64,000 nt of DNA, from positions 140,238,288-140,302,287 of the forward strand of contig NC_089978.1 of the NCBI RefSeq assembly GCF_036417845.1, in the 5' to 3' direction. The stretch is from Apteryx mantelli (lineage: Eukaryota > Chordata > Aves > Apterygiformes > Apterygidae). The notes under the pieces are model-generated. The model had not been told where the DNA came from and made no database searches. It was given only the letters and a program-made list of their open reading frames with translations. Positions within the stretch are counted from its first letter, which is position 1; the number at the start of each line of letters is the position of its first letter. The position numbers and the translations under genes were made by a program. Below are positions 38,183 through 50,026 of this stretch, one piece after another.

Positions 38183-41100
38183 CTGCAATAGAAAAAGGAG
38201 GAAAAAAGTAATCTTCTGAAAGACACTGTTTTCTTGGACCTTGGGTGTTGCTTATCACCCAGTTGGGGGCAAAAACTCCACTACCCACTGATGGATACTG
38301 TGGGTGACATTAATACAGTGTACACTGCAATCCCTTATTAATGTGAACAGTCTATATCTAGATGATTGGTTGCATAATTATGTGACTGCAGAGCAAAGCC
38401 AAAGTTTAGGTATCTCTTACAGTAATTATACTGATACATGTTGGATTAAAAACACAATGCATATAAATCACAACAGAAGTTTTAAATGTAACAATCAGTC
38501 ATCTCACTGTTGACCATTATCATTCATCCTGTCTTTTTTCCTCTTTTGGCTTTGATATCACAATCTTTTCTCAGCAATAACACCACTTGATTTCAGTTTC
38601 AGCTGGAATTTCGCCTGAGTAAAGAGTACAGGCATAATCTCAGTCTTTGTAGATTTATGCAGTGAGGCACACAAAAGAATATGAAACAGCTTTAAGTAAC
38701 AAATTTCAGACTTTTGTAATTTTACTCTAGAGTAATTGTAAAATACATACATAGGCTATATATGCAGTTTCAACTAAATTCCTTTCATCAGCATAAATGA
38801 CTACACAAGTAGTCTTAAAAATTTAATTTTGGTTATTTAATCAAGTTTTGGGGATTTTAATGAACCTAAAAAAGTGGCAGAGAATTGTATTCTTCCCTTC
38901 CCATTTTTAAATACAGAATACTATAATTTCCAGGAAACTAAAATTTCTCTTAAATGCATGATGCTTCTGTATTGAAATGTGGCAGAAAAATGCCATAAGA
39001 CCCTCTGAAGAAAAATGTCTAATAGGATGTACAGAATGAAATTCTACATTCCTCCATCAGAAACTATCATTTCATTTTAATATTTAGAAAGGATAATTTC
39101 AAAGTTATAGATTTGAAAGTTCAAAAGAATGCCAATGTCACTTCTGTATCGTATGCAGTACACTGCTTCAGCCTGCCTTATTCACAGAAGAAAACGGACA
39201 GCCAGGTGCACCAACTCATCTTACACTATAACTTTACATAAATCCCCCACTTAATCCTTTGGATTTATATTGCTCTTTGAATTGGGTAAAGGAGCAGTGT
39301 GAAAATGCTCCTAAAGCCTCAATGTAAATGTTTCTTTAATTCTATTAAAGCCACAAAACAGGCCCAGCTGAATGAGCAGGAAACTGAGCTAAGGAACTCT
39401 CAGTGACCCCATCGCTACTGTCTCTCTTGGCACTGACCCGCTGGTCACAAGTTCATCCTGGGCATGCTGTGGATGTACTGACACCGGGCTGATGGAGAAC
39501 ATCAGTATCTGGCCCCTTGGAATACATATGTACATATCAGATGGTAGTATGTTTTGTAATAACATTAAACTTTGCATTGGTAACTTAAAGCTGAATTATT
39601 AAAACAGTTGATACAGACACAGTAAATGTGATTAAATGGTTTTAAATGCAACTTTGCTGCATTACACAGATCTTTGTGAAAAGCTTTTTCCCCAAATATG
39701 GTATTGAATTCAGCCAAAATGATACAGCTTTAGTGCTTTTCTTTTAAAGTCAGAAGAGGGGGAAAAAGTTAAAAGAAAAACACTCAAGGTGACACCACAC
39801 TTTAAAAACTGGGAAACTGGTCTGTTGAAATATGTTGGTGGTAACATTTAGGGTTTGGACTCTCATTAATGTGGCCCCAGGGAAAATATAAACACTCTTT
39901 CTGAAATTAAATCTTGAGTTTGGCCACCGCAGTCTTGTTTTCAGCTTCAGCTGCTGGCACTTCAGCCTGCAATTGAGGCCTTGCATCAAATGCCAAGCCA
40001 AACATTCAGGAACAAGAATGGTAATGACACCCTATTTTGTTCTAAGTCATATTAAAACATAGCAAGTATTTGAAATTATTAATTTAAAAGAAACTGATTT
40101 TCTTAGTCTCTCCCCCTTGCACTTGCCTTTAAGTAAGAAATCTTCAAAAGAAAACTGCTCTTGATTCTTGAAATCGAGCACAATTATGAGACAACAGTGA
40201 ACTTCAAAATTCTGATAACCACTGACTAATACTGACAAGCATGAGTTTTACCTACAGGAGCTCAGAAATGGAAGTCTCTGTTTTTGGTGCATGATTTTGC
40301 AAATCACTTAGTACGAACAGACCAGTAAATGAAAGTCAGCAATCTGTAACACAGGTTTTTCAGGAAGGATCCTTCCTATTCACAACAGTGGGATATACTA
40401 ATATCGTAACTCTACAAATGAAGCATTTAATACCAGCAACCATTTAAGTTCTCCCTCTTATTCCCACCTTCTGTTGCTAAATACACTACGTACAAAGTGT
40501 GCTGCCCCAGCTATACACTTTTTTCCTCTCTCTCTTCTCAGACTGTAGCAGTAGCCTTCTGTAATCTCACAATGTAGATGGATCAAGAGTACTAGACAAA
40601 ATGTATGATATAGCCCTGTCCCAGGTAAGGCACTGGGATTTCCTGCATGAAAAGGGAATGGCCAGCCTTGCCCACCTTTCCTCCAGCTTCTGTACTGCCA
40701 CTATTCTCTACATGGGGAAAATTACAATCTGGATCTAAGTGGGATGTATGGAGTGTCTTATATAACAGTTGCTCTAATACATTTTCTTTTCAGGTGATGG
40801 GAATCTGGGTTGCAAATTAATCTGAGTACAGATCACTGTAAATCATTCTGATTCAAAGCAGTTATTAAAGAGAGCTTACCTGCTACTGGAAAAATGGAAA
40901 ACTAGAAGGATGTGAAGCTATCCACTTATAAAAAAGACAAAAGAATGAGTGTGACAGGACTTTATTAACAGTCTTAGGAAATCCATTGCTAGAATTGCAA
41001 AACTGTTGAATGCAATGAGGGGAAACATGCAGAAGTCACCTGAAGAATAAGAGACTATGATATACTCTACAGTTCTACCTAATATACTGAGACAGGCTTT

Positions 41101-41210
41101 TCTTGCCTTTATTTTAAAGAATGACAAAGTGCCACCAATTAAGTAAATGTCAGCTCACAGCCCAGCCTACATCACTGGCTAGAAACTTTCCACTTTTATT
41201 TGTAGACTAC

Positions 41211-41267
41211 CTGTATTTGGCTTCGATGCACTAGATAAGCAGATGTTGCATGCTTGTAATGCCTTTC
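41211..41267 (-). other. candidate 57-nt internal exon, unidentified
   Basis: On the minus strand, acceptor TTACTTGCTTCAG is followed by 57 nt and then donor CAG|GTAGTC (41,205-41,210). Two frames are open. The length is a multiple of three. Weak evidence on its own. Confidence 0.15.
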
Positions 41268-43536
41268 CTGAAGCAAGTAACTGGTGAGAAGGCAGAGTGT
41301 TGGATACTTTATGCTGTTCTAAACTATAGCTGAAATAGGTTGGCAGCAGACATTTTTCGTGTGCAAGAACAACGAATCACATCTGCGCTCTTCTTGGAAG
41401 AATGAAGTCAAGCATATATTTTAAAAACTGCAGACCATAGGTGTATGGTCTAGCTACTAAAAAGTTACCGTACCAGCTTGTGGTAACAAATATTTTCTGT
41501 TCAGATGAAGACGTTACTAGGTATTTTAGAAGCTTTTCAAAGCACATCATTTCACATTGACATGCTGTACCTTTTTAGAAGGCAAGTAAATTGTTTTCTT
41601 CTTTTGCTTCCACTCATTGTCATGCCAATTGCTGCATAAGTATATATTTCACTAGACATGGTAAATAATTTTGCAATATTAGTTAAGAGTAAAAAAGAAG
41701 ATTGGATGGGCACAGTTGGGTGATAATAAAGTAAAAAAAAAAAAAGTAAGAAATGAATATATAATCTAAATGCAATTATCATCCCAAGAATCTGAGCTCT
41801 TACAGTGTAATTATCTTGGATTTAAAGTTACATTAGGATTCAAATTTCAAGTTTAGATTTTACAAAACTGCAAAAATGGCTACAGCCAATAGATGTATCA
41901 CAAAAGTAGATACATAATGTGTAGAAGCACAAAGAGGAAGGCCAAGGTAGAGTCAATGAGATGATCAAGGAATTCCAACATAAACAAAGCTAAAAGAGGT
42001 AATGTTACCTACATAATAAATGTCTAAAAGGCAACCAATTTAATAATTTCAAAAAAGACACAATATAGATAAGCAACAGCTGAACTCTATGTCAACTCTT
42101 GTTTGGAGAGAAAGCCAAAATGTTATTAAAATTGCTTTAATTACAGTGTGCCACAAATATGTTAACAAGCTTGAAGACTGATGTATGGGTGAGATAATAA
42201 TGGTTCCAAGCGTTGTGACATTTGCTTGGTGGCAGAAATATCAACTACATATAGACATCTTTCTAGAGAGACAATGTAAACTTCTAAAGAAGAAAATTAA
42301 AAATCTTTAACAGGAATAGCAAGACCATAACATAGATGTTTGTATGTGTGATAATAGGGGCCAATACGCCATTTTTATTTTCTATTTAGGTGATGTTTGA
42401 ATAGGTTTTCTGATAATTTTGCTTTCAAAGAACTTTATACAATCACAGCCAGTTTTATCTATCAGACAGACATCTCACTTCTCTTCTACTGTGCCAATTT
42501 TCTTCACTACTTTTATCTAATTCTTAATGTAAAAAGGGTTACAAACTACAAGGTCCTTATGAAGATTACATGACCTTTTAAATATTTCATATTCTTGCCA
42601 ATATTGTACAGAATTAAAATATTATTTCAATTGTAGCATTAAAATATGAAAAGGGGGAATTTTCAGTCTCATTTAACAAAAACTTCATTGACCGTTTTCT
42701 CTAATGATTTCAAAAGCCAAACAACAAAGTAACTATGTAAGTGTACAGATATCTTCTCATCTGGCCGACCTTTAAGAGTGAATTACAGCCAATTCCTCAG
42801 ACAATTCCAACAACCCAAAGGAATTTGCTGCCTCTCCTCAACAGAGTGGATAAATCTAATTTAAGTGAACATTTATCCTCAACTTCAACCATTTTCTTGC
42901 AGTCTTTACCTTGAATGATTCTAAATGCAAAATACTATGTTTCGTCGCAAAATATTCTCCTAAAGTATTAAAGAATGATGTACACTGTACACAGAGCCAT
43001 CTTTTTCCAGATCATCCAAAATTATCTCTTCCAGAAAAAGTTTGGGATGTCCTATAAGAGAATGTTCCTATCATCACTGTCTTAAATGAGACTTTTTAAA
43101 CCGACAAATGTCATTTCAGAAAACACAGACTGCTTAACCCTTAGAAGATTGCTTAACAAATTCTGGCCCATGCTAACACTAGTCAAATCAGCTGATAAGG
43201 AAGACTCACCCTCCCCCAGGGAGTAAGAACTGAGATATGAGGTAAGCAAATCTGATAATCTAATTTATAAAAGGCAAATGAGTAAGCATTTATACATAAT
43301 TTCCCTAGGGTTTACTTTGTTAGTCATTTTTATATAAGATGTCTTTTGTTTACTGCCAGAAGAAATACATGTGCTTGTTTTCAGTTTTAAAACCTTTCAT
43401 TTTCTTTTTCCATTTCTATTATTTTACTTTATTTAAAAAAAAAGATAATTAATGATGTTTAATTCTCTGGTCCTGATATTTCTACTGTGCATAACAAAAC
43501 ATGTATCTTGCCATTGTATTAATTGTACAGTATACC

Positions 43537-43555
43537 AAAAAAAAAAAAAAAAAAA
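43537..43555. repeat. poly-A run, 19 A
   Basis: Homopolymer about 165 bp from the 3' end of CR1 copy B. It is not part of that element. Confidence 0.9.
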
Positions 43556-43718
43556 TCCACCTAAATAATCCCAAAAGCAAGCGTGTGAGAAATAAAGCAC
43601 AGCAGTGAGGAGTAACTTAAGAAAAATCAGTAGGTTGTGTATGGAGCTTTTAAAGAGCAGAGATCTATTTATACACTGTACTTTATGAAAATAATCCCCC
43701 CAGTACCATGACCTCACC

Positions 43719-45877
43719 AATCACAGAATCACAGAATCACTGAGGTTGGAAGGGACCTCTGGAGATCATCTAGTCCAACCCCCCTGCTCAAGCAGCATCA
43801 GCTAGAGCACATTGCACAGGATTGCATCCAGGCGCGTTTTGAATATCTCCAGAGAAGGAGACTCCACAACCTCTCGGGGCAACCTGTTCCAGTGCTCTGT
43901 CACCCTCACAGTGAAAAAGTTTTTCCTCATGTTAAGATGGAAGCGTCTGTGTCTCAGTTTGTGCCCATTGCCTCGCGTCCTGTCGCTCGGCACCACTGAA
44001 AAGAGTCTGGTCCCATCCTCTCGACACCCTCCCTTCAGATACTTGTACACATTGATAAGATCTCCTCTCAGCCTTCTCTTCTCCAAGCTAAACAGGCCAA
44101 GCTCTCTCAGCCTTTCCTCATAAGAGAGATGCTCCAGTGCCCTCATCATCTTTGTGGCCCTTTGCTGGACTTGCTCCAGTAGTGCCACATCCCTCTTGTA
44201 CTGGGGAGCCCAGAACTGGACGCAGTACTCCAGATGTGGCCTCACCAGGGCTGAGTAGAGGGGGAGGATCACCTCCCTCCACCTGCTGGCAACACTCTTC
44301 CTGATGCACCCCCCTGGGATACCATTGGCCTTCTTGGCCACAAGGGCACATTGCTGCCTCATGCTTAACTCGGTGTCCACCAGCACTCCCAGGGCCTTCT
44401 CCGCAGAGCTGCTTTCCAGCAGGTCAACCCCCAACCTGTACTGGTGCATGGGGTTATTCCTCCCCAGGTGCAGGACCCTGCACTTGCCTTTGTTGAACTT
44501 CAGGAGGTTCCTCTCCGCCCACCTCTCCAGCCTGTCCAAGTCTCTCTGAATGGCAGCACAGCCCTCTGGCGTATCAGCCACTCCTCCCAGTTTTGTATCG
44601 TCAGCAAACTTGCTGAGGGTGCACTCTGTGCCTTCATCCAGGTCATTGATGAAGAAGTTGAACAAGACTGGACCTAGTACTGACCCCTGGGGGACACCGC
44701 TAGCTACAGGCCTCCAACTAGACTCTGTGCCACTGATCACAACCCTCTGAGCTCTGCCATTCAGCCAGTTCTCAGTCCACCTCACTGTCCACTCATCTAA
44801 CCCACACTTCCTGAGCTTGTCTATGAGGATGCTATGGGAGACAGTGTCAAAAGCCTTGCTGAAGTCTAGGTAGACAACATCCACTGCTCTCCCCTCATCT
44901 GCCCAGCCAGTCATTCCAGCATAGAAGGCTATCAGATTGGTTAGGCATGATTTCCCCTTGGTGAAGCCATGCTGACTACTCCTGATCACCTTCTTTTCCT
45001 CCACATGCATGGAGATGGCTTCCAGGATGAGCTGCTCCATCACCTTTCCAGGGATGCAGGTGAGGCTGACTGGCCTGTAGTTCCCTGGGTCCTCCTTCTT
45101 GCCCTTTTTGAAGACTGGGGTGACATTGGCTTTCTTCCAGTCCTCAGGCACCTCTCCTGTCCTCCATGACCTTTCAAAGATGATGGAGAGTGGCTTAGCA
45201 ATAATGTCCGCCAGCTCCCTCAGCACTCGTGGGTGCATCCCATCAGGGCCCATGGATTTGTGGGTGTCAAGTTTGCTTAAATGATCTCTAACCCACTCCT
45301 CCTCCACCAAGGGAAAGTCTTCCTCTCTCCAGACTTTCTCTCTTGCCTCCAGGGTCTGGGGTTCCTGAGGGCTGGCCTGAGCAGGAAAGACTGAAGCAAA
45401 GAAGGCATTCAGTAACTCTGCCTTCTCTGCATCCTTCGTCACCAGGGCACCCACCCCATTCAGCAAAGGGCCCACATTTTCCCTAGTCTTCCTCTTACTG
45501 CTGATGTATTTGAAGAAGCCCTTCTTGCTGTCCTTGACATCTCTAGCCAGATTTAATTCCAAACGGGCCTTAGCCTTCCTCGTTGCATCCCTGCATACTC
45601 TGACAACATTCCTATATTCCTCCCAAGTGGCCTGTCCCCCTTTCCACTTTCTGTATACTTCCTTCTTCTGGTTGAGTTTTGCCAGGAGCTCCTTGCTCAT
45701 CCATGCAGGTCTCCTGCCTCCTTTGCTTGACTTCCTACTCATAGGGATGCACCGCTCTTGAGCCTGGAGGAAGTGATGTTTGAATATTAACCAGCTCTCT
45801 TGAACACTCCTTCCTTCTAGGGCCCTCACCCATGGGATTCCTCCAAGTTGGTCCCTGAAGAGGCCAAAGTTTGCTCT
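43719..45877 (-). mobile_element. CR1 LINE copy B, 5'-truncated, minus strand
   Basis: CR1 retrotransposon in reverse orientation. Its 3' end, with two ATTCTGTG octamers on the minus strand, lies at 43,719-43,740, and its truncated 5' end at about 45,877, where similarity to copies A and C stops just after the bases encoding ANFGLF. It is about 2.16 kb and contains the endonuclease/reverse-transcriptase linker and the whole reverse transcriptase. The 3' UTR hairpin is weaker than in A and C, with about four base pairs left. Copy B keeps the 11 nt (45,749-45,759) that A and C lack, so it shows the undeleted arrangement. Confidence 0.95.
43802..45876 (-). CDS. CR1 ORF2 linker and reverse transcriptase, copy B (uninterrupted)
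   Basis: The frame is open from the truncation point to the normal ORF2 stop, about 690 codons with no nonsense codon or frameshift. It runs from the end of the endonuclease ([12 protein letters not shown]) through the linker into the reverse transcriptase with motif A (FSKAFD), motif B ([11 protein letters not shown]) and the FADD catalytic box, plus the C-terminal domain. It shares with copy A an extra glycine codon (IPGGC in place of ILGC) and nearly all residues in the last 450, with about nine differences. There is no natural start at its 5' end because the element is truncated. It lacks nuclease and ORF1, so it should not be autonomous. Confidence 0.93.
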
Positions 45878-47989
45878 CCAATATCACATGGCAATTCAAA
45901 CCTACAGTGCTTTAGGTTGTAGGACAATTATGTTCCAAAACTGGTTTCTTACTCAAAATGTGAATCACTTTTTCTGCGAATTCCACATCTCATCTTTAAG
46001 AAAAAGAATTTCAGTAATACTATATTTCATGAATGCAAAATTCTTCAAAGAACTGGGACCCTGAATAAGGCCTCAATCAACTGTTAAAGTTTTCTCCACT
46101 TTTCATAATTGCAAATTATTGTAGTGTCTTGAACATCAGATCATAAGTAAAAACTTATTTATTTATTATTAAATACTAGTGTTCAAAGTCAGGTCCAGCA
46201 CAAGGAAGCAAGCTTTGATGCCTACAAGAATCAACATCAATAAGGGTGAAATAACTTAACTTTATAACCTCAAATGGTACTTTTTAATGGCCAGAACACC
46301 ACTATAAAAGGAAAAAATAATACAAAACTATTCAACAGCCAGAGCTAGGTAAAAGACAACATTTCATACCTTCCAGTTTTGCCAGAAAGGCAGAAATGGG
46401 AAGGTTCAGAAATTAAAATCATAAACATAAACCAAATATGCTAAATGGCTAAGAGAAAAATAGCATAGACAGATAAAGAGGTAGATAAAATATAATGAGG
46501 TAGATAAAAAGAGAACAAAGTAGACAGAATAACAAGAGAGAGAACGAAACTTTTACAGACTTCATTCAGAAAAGAGGCTATAAAACAGAATTCTTAAAAA
46601 TAGAAAATGTAAAAGGCATTTGTAATTCATTTATGGATATCTAAAGAGAAAATCTAGTGGATTTCAGGAAACTGTGTGTATATTTTTGGATATGTATGTA
46701 AGAATGTATATACACTAAAACCAAATGAATGTTTAGGCATCTGACTTGAGCCTACAAACCAATCCTTAATATGGCAAAATAACTGGAAGAAGTTGTAGGA
46801 TAATAATGACACCACCTGAATCTAAACAAAGTTCAAAATGCAAAGTCAGAGTTGAAAATACTTATAATAGCTTGTTTCACAGGGGAAAAAAAGGTTTTAT
46901 AAAGTAAAGGCATAAAAATATTTATTGGCCCTATATCATTGGACAAGTTCACAAAGGTTGCTTAAGAGTCAGATGCAGTAACTCATACCTAAATCATACC
47001 ACAGAGTAAATTATTCTAAACCTGAAATAAGATTATATTTTACATAAGCACGACAGAATCTGGCCATTAACATTTGACTTTATACATTCTTTAGCACGTC
47101 ACTTCCCTTAACAGGGAACACTTTTGATTACTGATGGATGATTTAGGATATCAGCCAATGACATCTTTAAAAAAGGCCTGATATTGTTTTATTAACTCAA
47201 TATTTAACTCTTCTGTAATCAGAAACAGAAACCACTACTGGAAATCTTGGTCTGAACACCAAATACACAATAATTTTTCTACCTGAACTGATTGTCTTCT
47301 TCCATTCCTATGATTTTATTGTTGCTATTAGCCTTTTTCCTTTACTGGTTTCTTAAAGAAATTCTGTTCCTTCTTTTTCACTCTTCTTTCCTCACTGCTA
47401 GCATATTTTATTTATTAGGGAAATAATGTGTGTTAAGCAGTCAAAGTAAATTTTGAAGTTCCAGACACATTATTAACAGAATCATCTGTCTATAATAACC
47501 TTACTCAGATTTAAAAACTGCTGTGTGATGTTAACAGTACCCATGAAGAAACTTCAGTGAAAATTTGTAATTTCTCTTTGGGTTTAGATTCCCCCCCCAG
47601 TTCTAGACTCCTCCAGTACTCCCAGCTTTTTAAAATTTCAATGATATGCAAGCAATAAAAACAGTCTCTGTGGTGACAGCATACAACAGGTATTCAACCT
47701 AACAAAACTACTGTTTGACTGTCTTTTATAACCACACTTCTCAAATAATATTCAGATGATGGGAACTGAGAAGGCATAAAAGCTTTGCAGAACATCCAGC
47801 CATCCACAGATTTCTGATTTGAATGAATACAATAAATTCAGATATTCTCGGTGAATGCTGCAAAGAAAATATCCCACTTCACAAATTAGCACAGCTAACA
47901 GAGGCGGTGAACAGACGCATCAGTTTGCACAGAAAGGTGCAAGAAGGCACCTTCATTTCCAATCCCAGCAGTGTACACTTCCTCAGGTA
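45878..47989. other. AT-rich spacer between CR1 copies B and C
   Basis: About 2.1 kb of AT-rich sequence with no supported gene. A 121-codon open frame beginning at 47,823 crosses into copy C. Its N-terminal part, before about 47,970, matches nothing that I recognise and is probably flanking sequence. Confidence 0.55.
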
Positions 47990-49057
47990 TGGTCATGACA
48001 TGCCACAGAGCACATTCCCCAGTAGCCGTTGGAGTCGCTGCACCAGCTGCGTCAGAGGCTTGGACCCAGACAGACCCTCTGACAGCAGATGCAGCTCTAC
48101 AGGTCTCAGGCTGCAGGGAGTGCTTGGGGCCTCTCCGGGAGGCCTGGGCTGGCAGTCAGCTCTCCTGCAGGAGGTGTGCTGCTGTTGACAAGTTGTGTCG
48201 TCAAGTAAGGAAGTTATGGAAGGAAGTCAGTAGGCTGCGTAGCATCCAAGAAGATGAGCAAGAGGTAGACAGGATATTCTCAGAGACTGTACAGCTTCAG
48301 GAGTCCCAACTCCCCACAGCAGTGGAGTTACTGGAGGGCTCTGTGCCTTGTGAAATGGTACATCATAACACCGTAGAAGGCGGCTGGAAACTGGTCACTG
48401 CTCGTAGGAGGAGAAAGGCTCCTACTCCTCCTGAAGACTTGCAGTTGAAGAACAGGCTTAGTGCTCTCCAGGATGAGGAGGAGATGGGCATGGCTGCAAG
48501 GGAAGCAACTGGGAGAACAGACCCTGTGCCATGTGGGAACACCTGGAAGAAGCAGTGGGTGATTGTTATGGCTGACTCCCTACTGCAGGGGACAGAGGCA
48601 CCTATCTGCCAACCTGACCTCTTGTGTAGAGAGGTTTGTTGCCTACCAGGGGCTCGAATACGATGTCAAACAAACACTGCCAAGGCTTGTCCACGCTTCG
48701 GACTATTACCCTCTGCTGCTCTTCCATGTGGGCACTAATGACACCAAGGGCAAACTGGAAACCATCAAACAGGACTTCAGAGCTTTGGGGATGGTGGTGA
48801 AGGGTCTGGGAGCCCAGGTCATCTTCTCCTCAATCCTGCCAGTGAGGGGGATGGATGAGAGGAGGAGGAGACAGACTTTCCAAGTTAACGACTGGCTGCG
48901 CTGCTGGTGTTGGCAACAGGGTTTTAGTTTCTATGACCATGGGACCCTGTTTGAAGATCGACAACTGATGGAGAGAGATGGGATCCACCTCACTAATCGG
49001 GGCACACGTGTCTATGCCAACAGGTTGGCCAATCTGGTAAGGAGAGCTTTAAACTAG
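47990..49057 (+). pseudogene. CR1 ORF1 (zinc-finger-like and SGNH esterase), frameshifted
   Basis: CR1 ORF1 encodes an RNA-binding accessory protein. The first open part (stop at 48,738) carries two CxxC pairs, CREC and CRRC, 18 residues apart, which looks like a zinc-binding knuckle. A charged helical stretch suited to a coiled coil follows, then a block I-like motif read as ADSLL, where SGNH esterases normally have GDS. Near 48,660 the frame shifts, by a net loss of two or gain of one nucleotide. The esterase continues in the next frame to 49,057, with GTND (block III, Asn intact) and the DGIHL box holding the catalytic Asp-His pair. The shift and the altered first glycine suggest that the protein is not functional. 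Confidence 0.85.
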
Positions 49058-49138
49058 GAAAGATGGGGGAAATGGAGAGTTATAGTGACAGGGTAGTTGG
49101 CAAAATGTGGCTGAAGTCGGGATGCCTCCAGTGGGTGC

Positions 49139-50026
49139 ATGCAGCCAGGGAAGTGTGCACGGGACATGGCTATGGAGGATCCTCTTGTATCAATCACCTC
49201 TCTGAAATGCCTGTACACCAATGCATGCAGCATGGGGAACAAACAGGAAGAACTAGAGATGTGTGTGCGGTTGCAGGGCCATGATCTCATTGCCATTACA
49301 GAGACATGGTGGGATAGCTCACATGACTGGAATGCTGTCAGGGATGGCTATGTGCTTTTTAGGAAAGACAGGCCAGGAAGGTGAGGTGGTGGAGTTACTC
49401 TTTCTGTGAGAGAGCAACTGGAATGTATTGAGCTGTGCCTAGGGGTGGCTGAAGAGCGAGTCGAGAGCTTATGGGTAAGGATTAAAGGGCAGGCTAGCAT
49501 AGGGGACACTGTGGTGGGTGTTTACTACAGGCCACCTGATCAGGAAGTTGATGAGGTCTTCTGCAGGCAGCTGGAAGTAGCCTCACGATCATGGGCGCTG
49601 GTTCTCACGGGGGACTTCAACCAGCCTGATATCTGCTGGAGAGACAACACAGCTAGGCACAAACACTCCAGGAAGTTCCTGCAGAGCACTGATAACTTTT
49701 TAAAAGAGGTGGCGGAGAAGCCGAGGAGGAGAGGTGTGCAGCTGGACCTTGTACTAACAAACAAAGAAGGACTGGTTGGAGATGTGAAGGTTGGGGGCAG
49801 CCTTGGCTGCAGTGGCCATGAGATGGTGGAGATCAGGATGCTGCGAGGAGGAGGCAGGGCAATAAGCAGGATCGCAACCCTGGACTTCAGCAGAGCAAAC
49901 TTTGGCCTCTTCAGGGACCTACTTGGAGGAATCCAATGGGTTAGGGCCCTAGAAGGAGCGGGGGGTGCCCAAGAGAGCTGGTTAATATTCAAACATCACT
50001 TCCTCCAAGCTCATCCCTATGAGTAG
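49139..50026 (+). pseudogene. CR1 ORF2 endonuclease domain, copy C (nonsense and frameshift)
   Basis: APE-type endonuclease, which nicks target DNA to prime reverse transcription. An NACS motif and ITETWW (catalytic Glu) lie before an in-frame TGA at 49,382-49,384. The same frame then resumes with GVYYRPP, TGDFN (about 49,607-49,621), LDLVLTN and the last catalytic box. That box reads SGH in place of SDH: one base (GGC for GAC) removes the aspartate that polarises the catalytic histidine. The frame ends at 50,026, inside the start of the reverse-transcriptase frame, because of the 11-nt deletion at 50,012/50,013. ORF1 and this part of ORF2 lie in the same frame, separated by stops after 49,057. 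Confidence 0.88.

Larger units (their letters stand above)
16002..43718. other. AT-rich stretch between CR1 copies A and B
   Basis: No gene can be named in these 27.7 kb. It holds several microsatellites, a MIR-like relic, an 80-bp AT-rich inverted repeat and a handful of exon-like segments with decent splice signals that remain unproven. The very AT-rich part at 28.4-29.0 kb has many TAAT-type motifs but no other feature that I can support. Confidence 0.5.

Noticed and set aside
39389..39577. GC-richer patch with several CpGs, possibly an exon or old retroposon
   Set aside because: No consistent frame with splice signals and no repeat family recognised by eye.
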